Assembly (NCBI RefSeq): GCF_014635705.1
Contig: NZ_BMDI01000001.1
Location: 1,566,008 to 1,630,007, forward strand
Reading direction: 5' to 3'
Source of the DNA: Oxalicibacterium faecigallinarum
Lineage (GTDB): Bacteria; Pseudomonadota; Gammaproteobacteria; Burkholderiales; Burkholderiaceae_D
Length of the DNA: 64,000 bases
Numbering within the stretch: position 1 is the stretch's first letter; the number at the start of each line of letters is the position of its first letter. Positions 16,773 through 26,563 of the stretch are shown here, piece after piece. The translations under genes were made by a program, and so were the position numbers. The notes beneath the pieces are model-generated. The model saw nothing but the letters and a program-made list of their open reading frames with translations. It was not told the DNA's origin and ran no database searches.

Positions 16773-17272
16773 AACGGCAAACTCATTTCCAAGGCAATTT
16801 GTGTCTGACGCACGCGAAAATCTTCCAGCTTGGTCGCCAGTGCATCATCGGTCGTCGCCAGCAGTGCAATCGCTGCCAGCGCCGCATTGGCGGCCCCAGC
16901 TTCACCAATCGCAAAGGTGGAAACGGGAATGCCTTTCGGCATTTGTACAATCGACAGCAGCGAATCTTCGCCACGCAGATATTTGGAAGGAACAGGTACG
17001 CCCATCACCGGCACGATGGTTTTCGCGGCAATCATGCCTGGCAAATGTGCTGCGCCACCCGCGCCAGCGATAATGGCGCGCAAGCCACGTCCACGAGCCG
17101 ATTCGGCATAGGCAAACATCTGGTCGGGCATGCGATGTGCAGAGACGACTTGTGCTTCATGCGCGATACCAAACTCTTTCAGAATCGCCACTGCATGTTG
17201 CATCACATCCCAATCGGACGACGATCCCATAACCACGCCAACCAGCGGCGAACCTGCGGCTTTGTCTGTCAT
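16769..17272 (-). CDS. purE: N5-CAIR mutase
   Basis: A 167-residue PurE class I mutase turning N5-CAIR into CAIR. Motifs: VVMGSSSDWDVMQHA at the N-terminus, VVSAHRMPDQMFAYA with the catalytic His, and IAGAGGAAHLPGMIAAKT. A good ribosome site (AAGGAAG) precedes the ATG. It follows purC by 9 bases and overlaps purK. Confidence 0.96.
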   Translation of the reverse strand: MTDKAAGSPLVGVVMGSSSDWDVMQHAVAILKEFGIAHEAQVVSAHRMPDQMFAYAESARGRGLRAIIAGAGGAAHLPGMIAAKTIVPVMGVPVPSKYLRGEDSLLSIVQMPKGIPVSTFAIGEAGAANAALAAIALLATTDDALATKLEDFRVRQTQIALEMSLPL

Positions 17273-17281
17273 TTCTCTTCC

Positions 17282-18169
17282 TTACTTTTCACCGGTCAGA
17301 CGCGTCAGCGCCTCACGATACTTGGCGCCGGTTTTTTCGATCACATCGGCTGGCAACGTTGGCGCTGGCGCGACTTTCTTCCATTCAGTCAGCGTTTCCA
17401 GGTAGTCACGCACGAACTGCTTGTCGAACGATGGTGGCGAAATGCCGGTCGCGTATGAATCAGCAGGCCAGAAGCGCGACGAATCGGCCGTCAACACTTC
17501 ATCCATCAGATGCAGCGTGCCATCCTTGTCCAGCCCAAATTCGAATTTGGTATCGGCGATGATGATGCCTTTTGTCGCTGCATAATCGGCAGCCGTCTTG
17601 TAAAGCTTGATACTGATGTCACGAATCTTGGCAGCCAGTTCTTTGCCGATGCGTTGCTCCATATCGGCGAAGCTGATGTTTTCATCATGCTCACCAATGT
17701 CGGCTTTTGCCGCTGGCGTAAAGATCGGCTCGGCCAGCTTTTCAGCCTGTTGCAAACCTGCAGGCAGTTGCACACCGCAGACTGCGCCGGTTTTCTTGTA
17801 ATCACTCCAGCCGGAACCGATCAGATAACCACGCACCACCGCTTCCACCAGAATCGGCTGCAAACGCTTGGCAACGACTGCACGGCCTTTGACCTGATCG
17901 ACCTCATCGGCAGCGACCACGCTTTCAGGCGCAACACCGGTCAGATGATTCGGCACGATGTTCTTGAGCTTCTCGAACCAGAAATCGGACATGCGATTGA
18001 GCACCACGCCTTTTTCAGGAATCGGTTCATTCATCACCACGTCAAATGCGGACAAACGATCGCTAGTCACGATCAGGATTTTGTCGTCGCCGACTGCATA
18101 GTTGTCGCGTACCTTGCCGCGGCCCAGCAGTGGCAGAGATTTGATGGTGGATTGATACAGACTGGTCAT
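17282..18169 (-). CDS. purC: SAICAR synthase
   Basis: A 295-residue phosphoribosylaminoimidazole-succinocarboxamide synthase, joining CAIR and aspartate with ATP. Visible: [13 protein letters not shown] at the N-terminus, [32 protein letters not shown], and near the C-terminus a [13 protein letters not shown] block. This is the longer (about 295-residue) form rather than the short E. coli form. It heads purC-purE-purK and lies 206 bases downstream of fba; that gap has no clear terminator, and it probably holds the purC promoter. Confidence 0.95.
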   Translation of the reverse strand: MTSLYQSTIKSLPLLGRGKVRDNYAVGDDKILIVTSDRLSAFDVVMNEPIPEKGVVLNRMSDFWFEKLKNIVPNHLTGVAPESVVAADEVDQVKGRAVVAKRLQPILVEAVVRGYLIGSGWSDYKKTGAVCGVQLPAGLQQAEKLAEPIFTPAAKADIGEHDENISFADMEQRIGKELAAKIRDISIKLYKTAADYAATKGIIIADTKFEFGLDKDGTLHLMDEVLTADSSRFWPADSYATGISPPSFDKQFVRDYLETLTEWKKVAPAPTLPADVIEKTGAKYREALTRLTGEK

Positions 18170-18375
18170 GACATTTCCATAAATATCAACGGCGACCCTG
18201 AGGATCGCCGTGTGCTTTGCAGCAGCGCAAGCGCCGACTGCAGCCTAATTACTTGTGCACCGTGGTCTGAACTGAAACAGGACCGTCAGCGAAACCGCAA
18301 ATGCGCGCAAAGGCGAATTATCGCAGTTTTGCCGCCGCTGACCAATTCTTCGTCATTCAGTCCTGACTCTTGCCA

Positions 18376-19440
18376 TTACTGCACGATTTGCGCGAGTTCG
18401 CCTTTTTTGTAGCGCTCTGCCATCTTGTCGAGCGGCACCGGGATGATTTTCGATGCCTGACCTTCGCAACCGAAGGCGATGAAGCGCGCCTTGCAGACTT
18501 CCTTGGCAGCCGCTTTGGCTGGCTTCAAATAATCGCGTGGATCGAATTTTGAAGGATTTTCTGCCAGATAGCGACGGATCGCGCCGGTCATTGCCAAACG
18601 GATATCGGTATCGATGTTGATCTTGCGGACACCGTTTTTGATGCCTTCCTGGATTTCCTCGACCGGCACACCGTAGGTTTCTTTCATGTCGCCGCCAAAC
18701 TCGCGGATCTCGGCCAGCAGTTCCTGTGGAACAGACGACGAACCGTGCATGACCAGGTGCGTGTTTGGAATGCGCTGGTGAATCTCACGGATGCGATCAA
18801 TCGCCAGAATGTCACCGGTCGGCTTCTTGGTGAACTTGTATGCGCCGTGAGACGTACCGATGGCAATCGCCAGTGCATCACATTGCGTTTGCTTGACGAA
18901 GTCGGCAGCCTGCTCGACGTCCGTCAGCAGTTGCTCACGCGTCATCGTGCCTTCTGCACCGTGACCGTCTTCCTTGTCGCCTTTCATCGTTTCCAGCGAA
19001 CCAAGCACGCCCAGCTCCGCCTCGACCGTCACACCAATCGCGTGCGAAAACTCGACGACCTTGCGCGACACTTCGACGTTGTATTCGTAGCTGGCAACCG
19101 ATTTGCCGTCGGCATTGAGCGAACCATCCATCATCACTGAAGAGAAGCCCGAGCGGATTGCTGCCATGCACACTGCGGGCGACTGGCCATGATCCTGATG
19201 CATCACCACAGGAATATGTGGATACGCCTCTACTGCAGCCAGAATCAGGTGGCGCAGGAATGGTTCGCCTGCGTATTTACGGGCACCTGCAGATGCCTGC
19301 ATGATGACCGGCGCGCCGACTTCATCCGCCGCTTCCATGATGGCGCAAACCTGCTCCAGATTGTTGACGTTGAACGCTGGCAGGCCATAGCCGTTTTCCG
19401 CAGCGTGATCGAGCAATTGACGCAAGGATACGAGTGCCAT
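18376..19440 (-). CDS. fba: Fructose-bisphosphate aldolase, class II
   Basis: A 354-residue zinc aldolase that cleaves fructose 1,6-bisphosphate in glycolysis or forms it in gluconeogenesis. Motifs: [24 protein letters not shown] (zinc His and catalytic Asp), [30 protein letters not shown] and [15 protein letters not shown] start at the ATG at 19440 ([10 protein letters not shown]), with GGAG seven bases upstream; an in-frame TTG four codons earlier is less likely. It follows pgk by 90 bases. Pyruvate kinase, often found between these two genes in related bacteria, is absent here. Confidence 0.96.
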   Translation of the reverse strand: MALVSLRQLLDHAAENGYGLPAFNVNNLEQVCAIMEAADEVGAPVIMQASAGARKYAGEPFLRHLILAAVEAYPHIPVVMHQDHGQSPAVCMAAIRSGFSSVMMDGSLNADGKSVASYEYNVEVSRKVVEFSHAIGVTVEAELGVLGSLETMKGDKEDGHGAEGTMTREQLLTDVEQAADFVKQTQCDALAIAIGTSHGAYKFTKKPTGDILAIDRIREIHQRIPNTHLVMHGSSSVPQELLAEIREFGGDMKETYGVPVEEIQEGIKNGVRKINIDTDIRLAMTGAIRRYLAENPSKFDPRDYLKPAKAAAKEVCKARFIAFGCEGQASKIIPVPLDKMAERYKKGELAQIVQ

Positions 19441-19530
19441 TTGAATCTCCAAATATGAAATGAGTTACTGATGAGCGAGACAGCCTCGCTCTCGATTTTG
19501 TTCTTTATTGCCAGCCGAGTCGGCTACGGA

Positions 19531-20721
19531 TTACTGTGCACGTTGCGCCAGAATCTCGACGGCTGGCAGCGTCTTGCCTTCCAGGAATTCGAGGAACGCG
19601 CCACCGCCCGTCGAAATGTACCCAACCCGATCCGCAATCTGATACTTGGCAATCGCCGCCAAGGTATCGCCGCCACCTGCCACGGAAAATCCTTTGGAAT
19701 CGGCAATCGCCAGCGCCAGTGTTTTGGTGCCTTCGGCAAACTGGTCGAATTCAAAAACGCCGACCGGACCATTCCAGACAATCGTGCCCGCCGTTGCCAA
19801 TTGCTTGGCCAGTGTTGCCGCCGTTTGCGGGCCAATATCCAGAATCATGTCGTCATCCGCAACGTCAGCAACAGCCTTGACGGTTGCCGTTGCCGTTGGC
19901 GAAAACTCTTTGGCACAGACAACATCAACCGGAATCGGCACCGACGCACCACGCGCTGCCATCATCTCGATAATCGCCTTGGCATCACCGACCAGATCGG
20001 GCTCGGCCAGCGACTTACCAATCTTCAGACCGGCAGCCAGCATGAAGGTGTTGGCGATGCCACCACCAACGATCAGGTTATCGACCTTGTCAGCCAATGT
20101 CTTCAGGATCGTAAGCTTGGTCGACACTTTGGAACCAGCCACAATCGCTACCAGCGGCTTGGCTGGCTGAAACAACGCCTTGCCCAAGGCATCCAGCTCG
20201 GCTGCGAGCAAAGGGCCAGCGCAAGCGATCGGTGCAAATTTGGCGATGCCGTGCGTGGTTGCCTCGGCACGATGCGCGGTGCCAAAGGCATCATTCACAT
20301 ACACATCGCACAGACCGGCAATTTTCTTTGCCAGTACTTCATCATTCTTTTTCTCGCCCTTGTTGACGCGGCAATTTTCCAGCAAGACCACCTCGCCTGC
20401 CGCCACCTCTACACCGTCAATCCAATTCTGTTTCAGTACCACTGGCTGGCCAAGCAACTCACTCAAACGCTCCGCGATCGGTGCCAGTGAGTCTGCCGCA
20501 GTCAGTTCACCTTCGGTCGGACGGCCCAGATGCGACGTGACCATTACGGCGGCACCAGCCTGTAAGGCCTGCTGAATGGCTGGAACGGAAACACGGATAC
20601 GTGTGTCTTCGGTAATTTTGCCGCTGCTGTCTTGCGGCACATTGAGATCGGCACGAATAAAGACGCGCTTGCCTTTGAGTTCGCCACGCGCGATCAGGTC
20701 GCTCAATCTTTTGAATTGCAT
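19531..20721 (-). CDS. pgk: Phosphoglycerate kinase
   Basis: A 396-residue glycolytic kinase passing phosphate between 1,3-bisphosphoglycerate and ADP. Motifs: [14 protein letters not shown] (family signature near residue 20), [29 protein letters not shown], and the C-terminal [19 protein letters not shown] with [15 protein letters not shown]. Full length. First gene of the leftward metabolic run; ilvE diverges from it. Confidence 0.97.
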   Translation of the reverse strand: MQFKRLSDLIARGELKGKRVFIRADLNVPQDSSGKITEDTRIRVSVPAIQQALQAGAAVMVTSHLGRPTEGELTAADSLAPIAERLSELLGQPVVLKQNWIDGVEVAAGEVVLLENCRVNKGEKKNDEVLAKKIAGLCDVYVNDAFGTAHRAEATTHGIAKFAPIACAGPLLAAELDALGKALFQPAKPLVAIVAGSKVSTKLTILKTLADKVDNLIVGGGIANTFMLAAGLKIGKSLAEPDLVGDAKAIIEMMAARGASVPIPVDVVCAKEFSPTATATVKAVADVADDDMILDIGPQTAATLAKQLATAGTIVWNGPVGVFEFDQFAEGTKTLALAIADSKGFSVAGGGDTLAAIAKYQIADRVGYISTGGGAFLEFLEGKTLPAVEILAQRAQ

Positions 20722-21050
20722 GTGTTCTTGCTTTGCTGAAAATTTAAGAAAAGACCATTATTTTACCGCACAGGAACAAGCAAAAAGCTGTCCAGCTTGT
20801 TAAAAGGATGGCAACGCATCGCAAGTACATGCGATGAAAAACCGATGGTTAGAAGGCAAGCGCCTCAATAGATTCCTTGCCTGAACAAAAAAGTTATCTT
20901 TTTATTCATTTGTTTCTTATTTGAAATGGACTGGAGCAAATTCCTCGCAGGAAAATGCCTCGGTTCATTTCCTTCATGACATTACACCCGTCTGTTTCGG
21001 ACCTGAATCCGCTAAAATCGCTGTTTTGCACAATCACTGGAGAACCTGAC
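20722..21050. other. Divergent pgk / ilvE intergenic region with two inverted repeats
   Basis: A 329-base region without a convincing gene. It holds AAGCTG-TC-CAGCTT at 20785-20798 and CATCGCA, six bases, TGCGATG at 20817-20836. Both could be operators or leader hairpins for pgk. The right part is AT-rich (around 20885-20930) and should carry the ilvE promoter. I see no riboswitch or leader peptide that I can support. Confidence 0.4.
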
Positions 21051-21971
21051 ATGTCGATGTCTGATCGCGACGGCAAAATCTGGAAAGACGGCCACATGAT
21101 TGACTGGCGCGATGCCACCATTCACGTCCTGACTCATTCATTGCACTACGGCATGGGTGTCTTCGAGGGCGTGCGCGCATACAAGACCGACAAGGGCACG
21201 GCGATTTTCCGCCTGAAGGAACATACGCAACGTCTGTTCAACTCGGCGAAGATTTTCCAGCTGAACATTCCGTTCGATCAGGAAACCATCATGCAGGCGC
21301 AGCTCGATGTGATCCGCGAGAACAAACTGGAATCCGGCTACATTCGCCCGCTGGTCTGGATCGGCAGCGAAAAACTGGGCATTTCCGCCAAGGGCAACAC
21401 CATCCATGTTGCAGTGGCTGCCTGGCCTTGGGGTGCCTATCTGGGTGAAGATGGCATCAACAAAGGCATTCGCGTCAAGACCTCGTCCTACACCCGGCAC
21501 CACGTCAACGTGTCGCTGGTGCGCGCCAAGGCATCCGGTTATTACATCAATTCCATCCTTGCCAATCAGGAAGCGCTGGCCGATGGCTACGATGAAGCCC
21601 TGCTGCTGGATACCGACGGCTATGTATCGGAAGGCTCAGGCGAGAACGTTTTCATCATCAAGAATGGCAAGCTCTACACGCCGGATCTTGCATCCTGTCT
21701 TGATGGCATCACGCGCGATGCTGTCCTGACCATGGCGCGCGATCTTGGCATCGAGGTCATTGAAAAGCGCATCACCCGTGATGAAATGTACTGCTGCGAT
21801 GAAGCCTTCTTCACCGGCACTGCCGCCGAAGTCACGCCGATCCGCGAGCTCGATAATCGCCAGATCGGGGATGGCAAACGCGGCCCGATCACGACGCGTC
21901 TGCAATCGTTGTTCTTTGACGTCGTCGCTGGCAAGGCACCGCAATACAGTCACTGGCTCACCTTGGTGTAA
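21051..21971 (+). CDS. ilvE: Branched-chain amino acid aminotransferase
   Basis: A 306-residue class IV PLP aminotransferase for the last step of valine, leucine and isoleucine synthesis. Motifs: WRDATIHVLTHSLHYGMGVFEGVRAYKT, the lysine-bearing RAKASGYYINSILAN (PLP Schiff base), and the signature SEGSGENVFIIKNG. I choose the ATG at 21051 because CTGGAGAACC gives a ribosome site just upstream and MSMSDRDGK is where homologues begin; 32 upstream codons are open. The following zinc-finger gene is about 100 bases away. Confidence 0.95.
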   Translation: MSMSDRDGKIWKDGHMIDWRDATIHVLTHSLHYGMGVFEGVRAYKTDKGTAIFRLKEHTQRLFNSAKIFQLNIPFDQETIMQAQLDVIRENKLESGYIRPLVWIGSEKLGISAKGNTIHVAVAAWPWGAYLGEDGINKGIRVKTSSYTRHHVNVSLVRAKASGYYINSILANQEALADGYDEALLLDTDGYVSEGSGENVFIIKNGKLYTPDLASCLDGITRDAVLTMARDLGIEVIEKRITRDEMYCCDEAFFTGTAAEVTPIRELDNRQIGDGKRGPITTRLQSLFFDVVAGKAPQYSHWLTLV

Positions 21972-22074
21972 GCGGCAAGCACACCACAGACGGTCGAATT
22001 TCGCTGGCGAAACCGGCCGCAGCCACTTATCATTCGACCATTCTTTATTCAGTATTAGCTAGACGGAGATAGAC

Positions 22075-22275
22075 ATGACAGCAGCAACGCAAAACAACGC
22101 GTCCGCAATCGAACTCGACGGCCACGATCTGCCGGCCTATTGCCCCAACCCGGCCATGACCTCATGGAGCTCGCATCCACGCGTTTTCCTCGACATGTCG
22201 CATGGCGAAACCAAATGCCCGTACTGCGGCACCCACTATCGCCTGAAACCAGGCGCAGTCGTTCACGGCCACTAA
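22075..22275 (+). CDS. Small CHCC zinc-finger protein
   Basis: A 66-residue protein with a zf-CHCC pattern: one Cys in LPAYCPNP, a His in SSHPRVFL, then CPYCGTHYRL near the C-terminus, which together can bind one zinc. Homologues are related to the NDUFS6-type zinc protein of respiratory complex I and are common as short stand-alone proteins in proteobacteria beside ilvE. A ribosome site (CGGAGAT) lies upstream. It probably forms a unit with ilvE and the following genes, which all run rightward with short gaps. Exact role unknown. Confidence 0.85.
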   Translation: MTAATQNNASAIELDGHDLPAYCPNPAMTSWSSHPRVFLDMSHGETKCPYCGTHYRLKPGAVVHGH

Positions 22276-22288
22276 TCCGGTCATCACC

Positions 22289-22720
22289 ATGCCAAAGGCG
22301 CGCAAACAGTTTGGCTCGGCAGACGATATCGAACATGCGTTCTATGACGCGATCGGTCGGGCCGATCTGGATGCGCTGATGGCCTTATGGGCAGACGATG
22401 AGGAAATCGTCTGCATCCATCCGGACGGCACCCGTCTGATCGGCTTCTCTGCCATTCGCGCCTCGTGGGCGGAAATTTTTGCCGGCAGCGGCTTTCATAT
22501 CCGTCCTGTGCAATTGCATGCCTCGCAAAACATGATGAGCGCCGTGCACAATCTGATCGAAGAAGTCAGCACGGCAGAAGGCACCAAGCGCGACGTGCAT
22601 ATCATCGCTACCAACGTTTACGTCAAAACACCACAAGGCTGGCGCATCGTTGTGCATCACGCGTCAGCTGCACCGGGCAAGCATGAACCGCAAAAGGTAT
22701 CGACCACGGTGTTGCATTGA
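22289..22720 (+). CDS. SnoaL/NTF2-like fold protein
   Basis: A 143-residue protein of the NTF2-like superfamily: an N-terminal helix pair (DDIEHAFYDAIGRADLDALMALWADD), then EEIVCIHPDGTRLIGFSAIRASWAEIF, and a closing strand (GWRIVVHHAS). This layout is common in small conserved proteins of unknown function, some of which are enzymes and some regulators. It starts 13 bases after the zinc-finger gene and is probably cotranscribed with it. No catalytic assignment is possible. Confidence 0.8.
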   Translation: MPKARKQFGSADDIEHAFYDAIGRADLDALMALWADDEEIVCIHPDGTRLIGFSAIRASWAEIFAGSGFHIRPVQLHASQNMMSAVHNLIEEVSTAEGTKRDVHIIATNVYVKTPQGWRIVVHHASAAPGKHEPQKVSTTVLH

Positions 22721-22789
22721 TGGCGTGTCAACCTTTTGCCATCTGACGATGTCGCATCTCTACCTGCATCACTTTCTCCGTTCTTTTGC

Positions 22790-23743
22790 ATGAGTTATAC
22801 CGCACCGTGGTGGCTGCCCGGCGGGCATGTGCAAACCATTTATCCCGCCAAATGCATCATCAAACCGGATGTAGCCTATCGCCGTGAGCGCTGGCATACA
22901 CCGGATCAGGATTTCATTGATCTGGATTTTGTCGACGGTCCATCCAATGCACCGTTTATCGTTCTGTTTCACGGACTGGAAGGCTCATCGGACAGCCACT
23001 ATGCGCGTGCGTTGATGGCATATATCAAGACGCTGGGCTGGTCGGGTGCCGTCGTACACTTTCGCGGTTGCTCGGGCGAGATCAATCACGCGCCACGCTT
23101 TTATCATTCCGGTGATGCCATCGAGATCGACTGGATCCTGCATCGTCTGGCTCCACTGATGCGTACACGCGGTGCAACACACATCTATGCTGCCGGCGTC
23201 TCGCTGGGTGGCAATGCCTTGTTGCGCTGGCTGGGAGAATCTCAACATCGGGCAGAAATCATCGATGCCGCCTGTGCCGTTTCCGCGCCGCTGGATCTGA
23301 GCGGCGGTGGCGCAGCGTTATCTCGCGGCTTCAACATGGTTTACACAAAGGTATTTCTCAAGACCTTGCGCCTCAAGAGTCAGGCAAAGCTACTGCAGTT
23401 TCCCGGCCTGTTCGATCTGGAGGCCATGTTGCGTTCAAAGGATTTGTACGCCTTCGACAATGTCGTCACCGCGCCGCTGCACGGCTATCGTGATACCGAG
23501 GACTACTGGATGCGCGCCAGCGCGCGCTATGTACTGCCGGACATTACCGTTCCGACACTGGTCCTGAACGCGCGCAATGATCCATTCCTGCCGCAGCAGT
23601 ACTTGCCAACGCATGCATCCAGCGCGGTCACCCTGGAGTATCCGGCTGAAGGGGGCCACGTGGGTTTTGCCACTGGTCCTTTTCCCGGCCGACTGAACTG
23701 GCTGCCACAACGCATCGTCAAATTCCTGCAAGGTCACCACTAA
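22790..23743 (+). CDS. Alpha/beta hydrolase, YheT type
   Basis: About 317 residues. The N-terminus (WWLPGGHVQTIYPA) is the hallmark of the YheT/ABHD1-3 group. The nucleophile elbow is AAGVSLGGNALLRW with the catalytic Ser, preceded by LFHGLEGSSDSHY and an oxyanion region; a C-terminal His is in EGGHVGF and an acidic partner in LNARNDPFLP. These proteins are esterases of poorly known substrate. I start at the ATG at 22790; an in-frame TTG 18 codons earlier is less likely. Confidence 0.9.
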   Translation: MSYTAPWWLPGGHVQTIYPAKCIIKPDVAYRRERWHTPDQDFIDLDFVDGPSNAPFIVLFHGLEGSSDSHYARALMAYIKTLGWSGAVVHFRGCSGEINHAPRFYHSGDAIEIDWILHRLAPLMRTRGATHIYAAGVSLGGNALLRWLGESQHRAEIIDAACAVSAPLDLSGGGAALSRGFNMVYTKVFLKTLRLKSQAKLLQFPGLFDLEAMLRSKDLYAFDNVVTAPLHGYRDTEDYWMRASARYVLPDITVPTLVLNARNDPFLPQQYLPTHASSAVTLEYPAEGGHVGFATGPFPGRLNWLPQRIVKFLQGHH

Positions 23744-23765
23744 CTGCAACCATCAGGAGCGCCGC

Positions 23766-24365
23766 ATGGATGCCATCGTCGAAAAAGCCCTCGCCAAATG
23801 GCCCAACGTTCCACACTGCTATGGCTGGCTCGCACTCGATGCACGCGGCAACTGGCGCATGCGCGACGAGCAAGCACAACAAAACAACCTGCCGGGTGAG
23901 CGCATCCACTCTTCTGCCCTGATCGGCTTCATCCAGCGCAACTACACGCATGATGAACAAGGACGATGGTATTTTCAGAATGGGCCGCAGCGTGTGTATG
24001 TTGATCTCGAGGTCACACCATACGTTGTACGCACCGATCCAAGGCATGGTTTTACATTGCACACCGGCACACCAGTAGAGTCCATGTATGGCATCTGGCT
24101 CAGCGATCAAGGACGCGTGCTGATTGAAAGCAGTGTCATTGCATTACTTGATGATCGCGACATGGCGGAATGTCTGCTGCATCTGAAAATGTCTGATCAG
24201 ACCGCGAATGAACAATATCTGCTGCAGTGGATGACAGAGGAAGGCAAAAATACCACCCTGTTTTTTCAGCACAATACGATGACATTGCCTGTACGTTTTA
24301 TTGCAGAAAGCGCTCTGGAAACACGCTTTGGTTTTGTCAAAAAACCTCGGCTGCCAGCGACCTGA
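23766..24365 (+). CDS. Conserved protein of unknown function (DUF2946/2944-like group uncertain)
   Basis: A 199-residue cytoplasmic-looking protein without signal peptide or membrane segment. The N-terminus (VPHCYGWLALDARGNWRMRDE) resembles a betaproteobacterial family of unknown function. A strong AGGAG ribosome site precedes the ATG. It follows the hydrolase by 22 bases and is probably the last gene of the ilvE-side run. No catalytic motif is evident and I do not assign a function. Confidence 0.75.
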   Translation: MDAIVEKALAKWPNVPHCYGWLALDARGNWRMRDEQAQQNNLPGERIHSSALIGFIQRNYTHDEQGRWYFQNGPQRVYVDLEVTPYVVRTDPRHGFTLHTGTPVESMYGIWLSDQGRVLIESSVIALLDDRDMAECLLHLKMSDQTANEQYLLQWMTEEGKNTTLFFQHNTMTLPVRFIAESALETRFGFVKKPRLPAT

Positions 24366-24404
24366 GAGCGGCACATGATTTCAACAACGCGCGCGCCCAC
24401 TTGC

Positions 24405-25961
24405 CTACAACGTACCGTCTTTTTCGCGCTGCAATTCTTCCATTCGCTGCGCCTTCATCTCGCGCTCACGCGCATCAATGATGGACTGATCGTAGAACGT
24501 GGCATCGGGTGCACGGCGCGCAATGCCTAGCTGGTCAATCGCTGCCGGTAAGCTACCGCGCAAGGCATAGTTTTCTGCCAGCGCCATATGCTGCAATGCC
24601 TGCCTGCCTTGTGCTGCATACCCTTTGGCCAGACGATCATACAACTGCGGCTCGGAGCGATACAAGCTCGTCTGGTCACGTAAGAATGACACGGCGTCAT
24701 CGGCACGATTTGCCGCCATCAGGGCATCGGCGTATTGCAGCGCCATACCGCGCGACAAGGGAAACTGTTTGCGCGCAATCTCGGCTTCTGCGACTGCTTC
24801 ATTAGCCTGTCGCGCTGCCAGTCGCACCTCAATGGCAAGACTGGTCAGGGCCGCATTACCCGTTTTGGGCGCACCATCTTTCAAGACAGCACGGGCCTGA
24901 TCGATAAACGTTTGTGCCCGGTCCGGCGCTCCTCGTCGCAGCGCCACCATTGCCAAGCCATAATTACCCGCAACGATTGCAGTACGAGTGTTTTGCTGGA
25001 CCTGTCTTTTGAATACTTCTTCCGCTTCAAACAAGCCTTGTGCCGAATTGGTTTGCAAGACACGTACACGGGCCTGAATCACGGGGAAATCAAAACCATC
25101 CGCGCGCTGACGATAAGGCTGATCCCGGGTACGTGCCTGAATATCGGCTATCCGCTCAGTCGTCAGCGGGTGCGAACGCAGATAGGCCGGCATGCTGTCG
25201 TTGTAGCCTCGTGTTGCCTGTTGCAAGCGGCCAAAGAAATTGATCATGCCAGAGGTTTCATAACCCGCATCGCGCATGATGTCGAGGCCTATGCGATCCG
25301 CCTCCCGCTCCGCTTCACGACTGAAATTGAGCTGACGCTGCATCGCCAAGCCCTGACTACCCATCATGATGCCAACGCCTGCATTCGGACTGGAGCTTGC
25401 GGCCAGTGCTCCAAGAATCATCCCCGCCAGGGGGATCAACATATCCTGCCGCTGCTTACCCAGCATGCGCGCAATGTGACGCTGCGCAACGTGACCAATC
25501 TCGTGCGCCATCACGCCAGCCACTTCCGACTCGTTCTGCGCGGCAAGAATCAAACCGGTATGCGTACCAATAAAGCCGCCAGGCAGTGCAAAAGCGTTGA
25601 GCATGGGATCACGCACGACGAAGAAGAAATAATCGTACTGCGCCTCGCCGCGTGCCTCCGGCCGCACGGCCAACAGATCGTTCCCCAGATTGTTCAGATA
25701 TTCCTGTGTGGGCGCATCATCGAGGTAATCGCGATTACGGCGAATCTGCCGCATGATCTGCTCACCCAACCGGCGTTCCATTGCCGGCGATAATTCTTCG
25801 CGCTCGGTATCGCCAAGATTCGGCAAGGCTTGCGCCTGCACTGATGGTATGAGCGATGGCGTCAGCAAAACGCCCGAGGCAATGAGCAACGCCGCTGCCG
25901 ACCACCGTACACAACGCTGGATCACCAGCGACCTGAACGCGGCAGCTTGCTCAAACGCCAT
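24405..25961 (-). CDS. M48-family zinc metalloprotease with TPR region (BepA/YfgC-like)
   Basis: About 518 residues. An N-terminal signal sequence ends near VQAQA, so the protein is periplasmic. The protease domain has VMAHEIGHVAQRHIA (HExxH zinc site) and a downstream Glu in SREAEREADRIGLD. The C-terminal half is helical with TPR-like repeats (GNYGLAMVALRRG, QYADALMAANRADDA), the layout of BepA, which checks outer-membrane protein assembly such as LptD. Start is uncertain: ATG at 25961, or an in-frame GTG at 25997. It converges on the unknown gene at 23766 and diverges from moaC. Confidence 0.9.
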   Translation of the reverse strand: MAFEQAAAFRSLVIQRCVRWSAAALLIASGVLLTPSLIPSVQAQALPNLGDTEREELSPAMERRLGEQIMRQIRRNRDYLDDAPTQEYLNNLGNDLLAVRPEARGEAQYDYFFFVVRDPMLNAFALPGGFIGTHTGLILAAQNESEVAGVMAHEIGHVAQRHIARMLGKQRQDMLIPLAGMILGALAASSSPNAGVGIMMGSQGLAMQRQLNFSREAEREADRIGLDIMRDAGYETSGMINFFGRLQQATRGYNDSMPAYLRSHPLTTERIADIQARTRDQPYRQRADGFDFPVIQARVRVLQTNSAQGLFEAEEVFKRQVQQNTRTAIVAGNYGLAMVALRRGAPDRAQTFIDQARAVLKDGAPKTGNAALTSLAIEVRLAARQANEAVAEAEIARKQFPLSRGMALQYADALMAANRADDAVSFLRDQTSLYRSEPQLYDRLAKGYAAQGRQALQHMALAENYALRGSLPAAIDQLGIARRAPDATFYDQSIIDAREREMKAQRMEELQREKDGTL

Positions 25962-26051
25962 GTGCCGCTTACATGAGAGAAAGGGATTCAGTTTCACGGT
26001 GCTATGATACCCGCTCTCTGCAATCGTTCACCCTCTGCTTTTTATCGCACC

Positions 26052-26552
26052 ATGAGCTCACAACAGGACAAACCGGCCAATGATGGCCTGACACACTTTG
26101 ACGCAACCGGACAAGCCCACATGGTCGATGTCGGTGCCAAGGATGAAACACATCGTATTGCGGTCGCCAGCGGTACCATCCGCATGAAGCCGGAAACGCT
26201 AGCCATCATCGCATCCGGCACCGCAAAAAAAGGCGACGTCCTCGGCATCGCGCGCATTGCCGCCATCATGGCCGCCAAACGAACCAGCGACCTGATCCCG
26301 CTATGCCATCCGCTTGCATTGACCCGCGTGACCGTGGATTTTTCCATCGATCAGCCTAACGACAGCATTCACTGCTCGGCGCAAGTTGAAACATTTGGGA
26401 AAACGGGTGTGGAAATGGAAGCGTTGACTGCTGTGCAGGTTGGCTTGCTCACTGTCTATGACATGTGCAAGGCAGTTGATCGCGGCATGGTGATGACGGA
26501 TGTGCGGGTGCGAGAAAAGCACGGAGGGAAGTCGGGGGATTGGAGCGCATAA
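26052..26552 (+). CDS. moaC: Cyclic pyranopterin monophosphate synthase
   Basis: About 166 residues. MoaC makes cyclic pyranopterin monophosphate in molybdenum cofactor synthesis, together with MoaA (not in this window). Motifs: [18 protein letters not shown] at the N-terminus, [30 protein letters not shown] and [11 protein letters not shown]. The ATG at 26052 gives the usual length. Stand-alone gene, divergent from the M48 protease gene and convergent with the pilin ligase gene. Confidence 0.95.
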   Translation: MSSQQDKPANDGLTHFDATGQAHMVDVGAKDETHRIAVASGTIRMKPETLAIIASGTAKKGDVLGIARIAAIMAAKRTSDLIPLCHPLALTRVTVDFSIDQPNDSIHCSAQVETFGKTGVEMEALTAVQVGLLTVYDMCKAVDRGMVMTDVRVREKHGGKSGDWSA

Positions 26553-26563
26553 AGCTGCTAATT

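Noticed and set aside
24735-25793. Open frame of 352 codons opposite the M48 protease gene
   Set aside because: Antisense shadow with no family features; the HExxH protease reading is clear.
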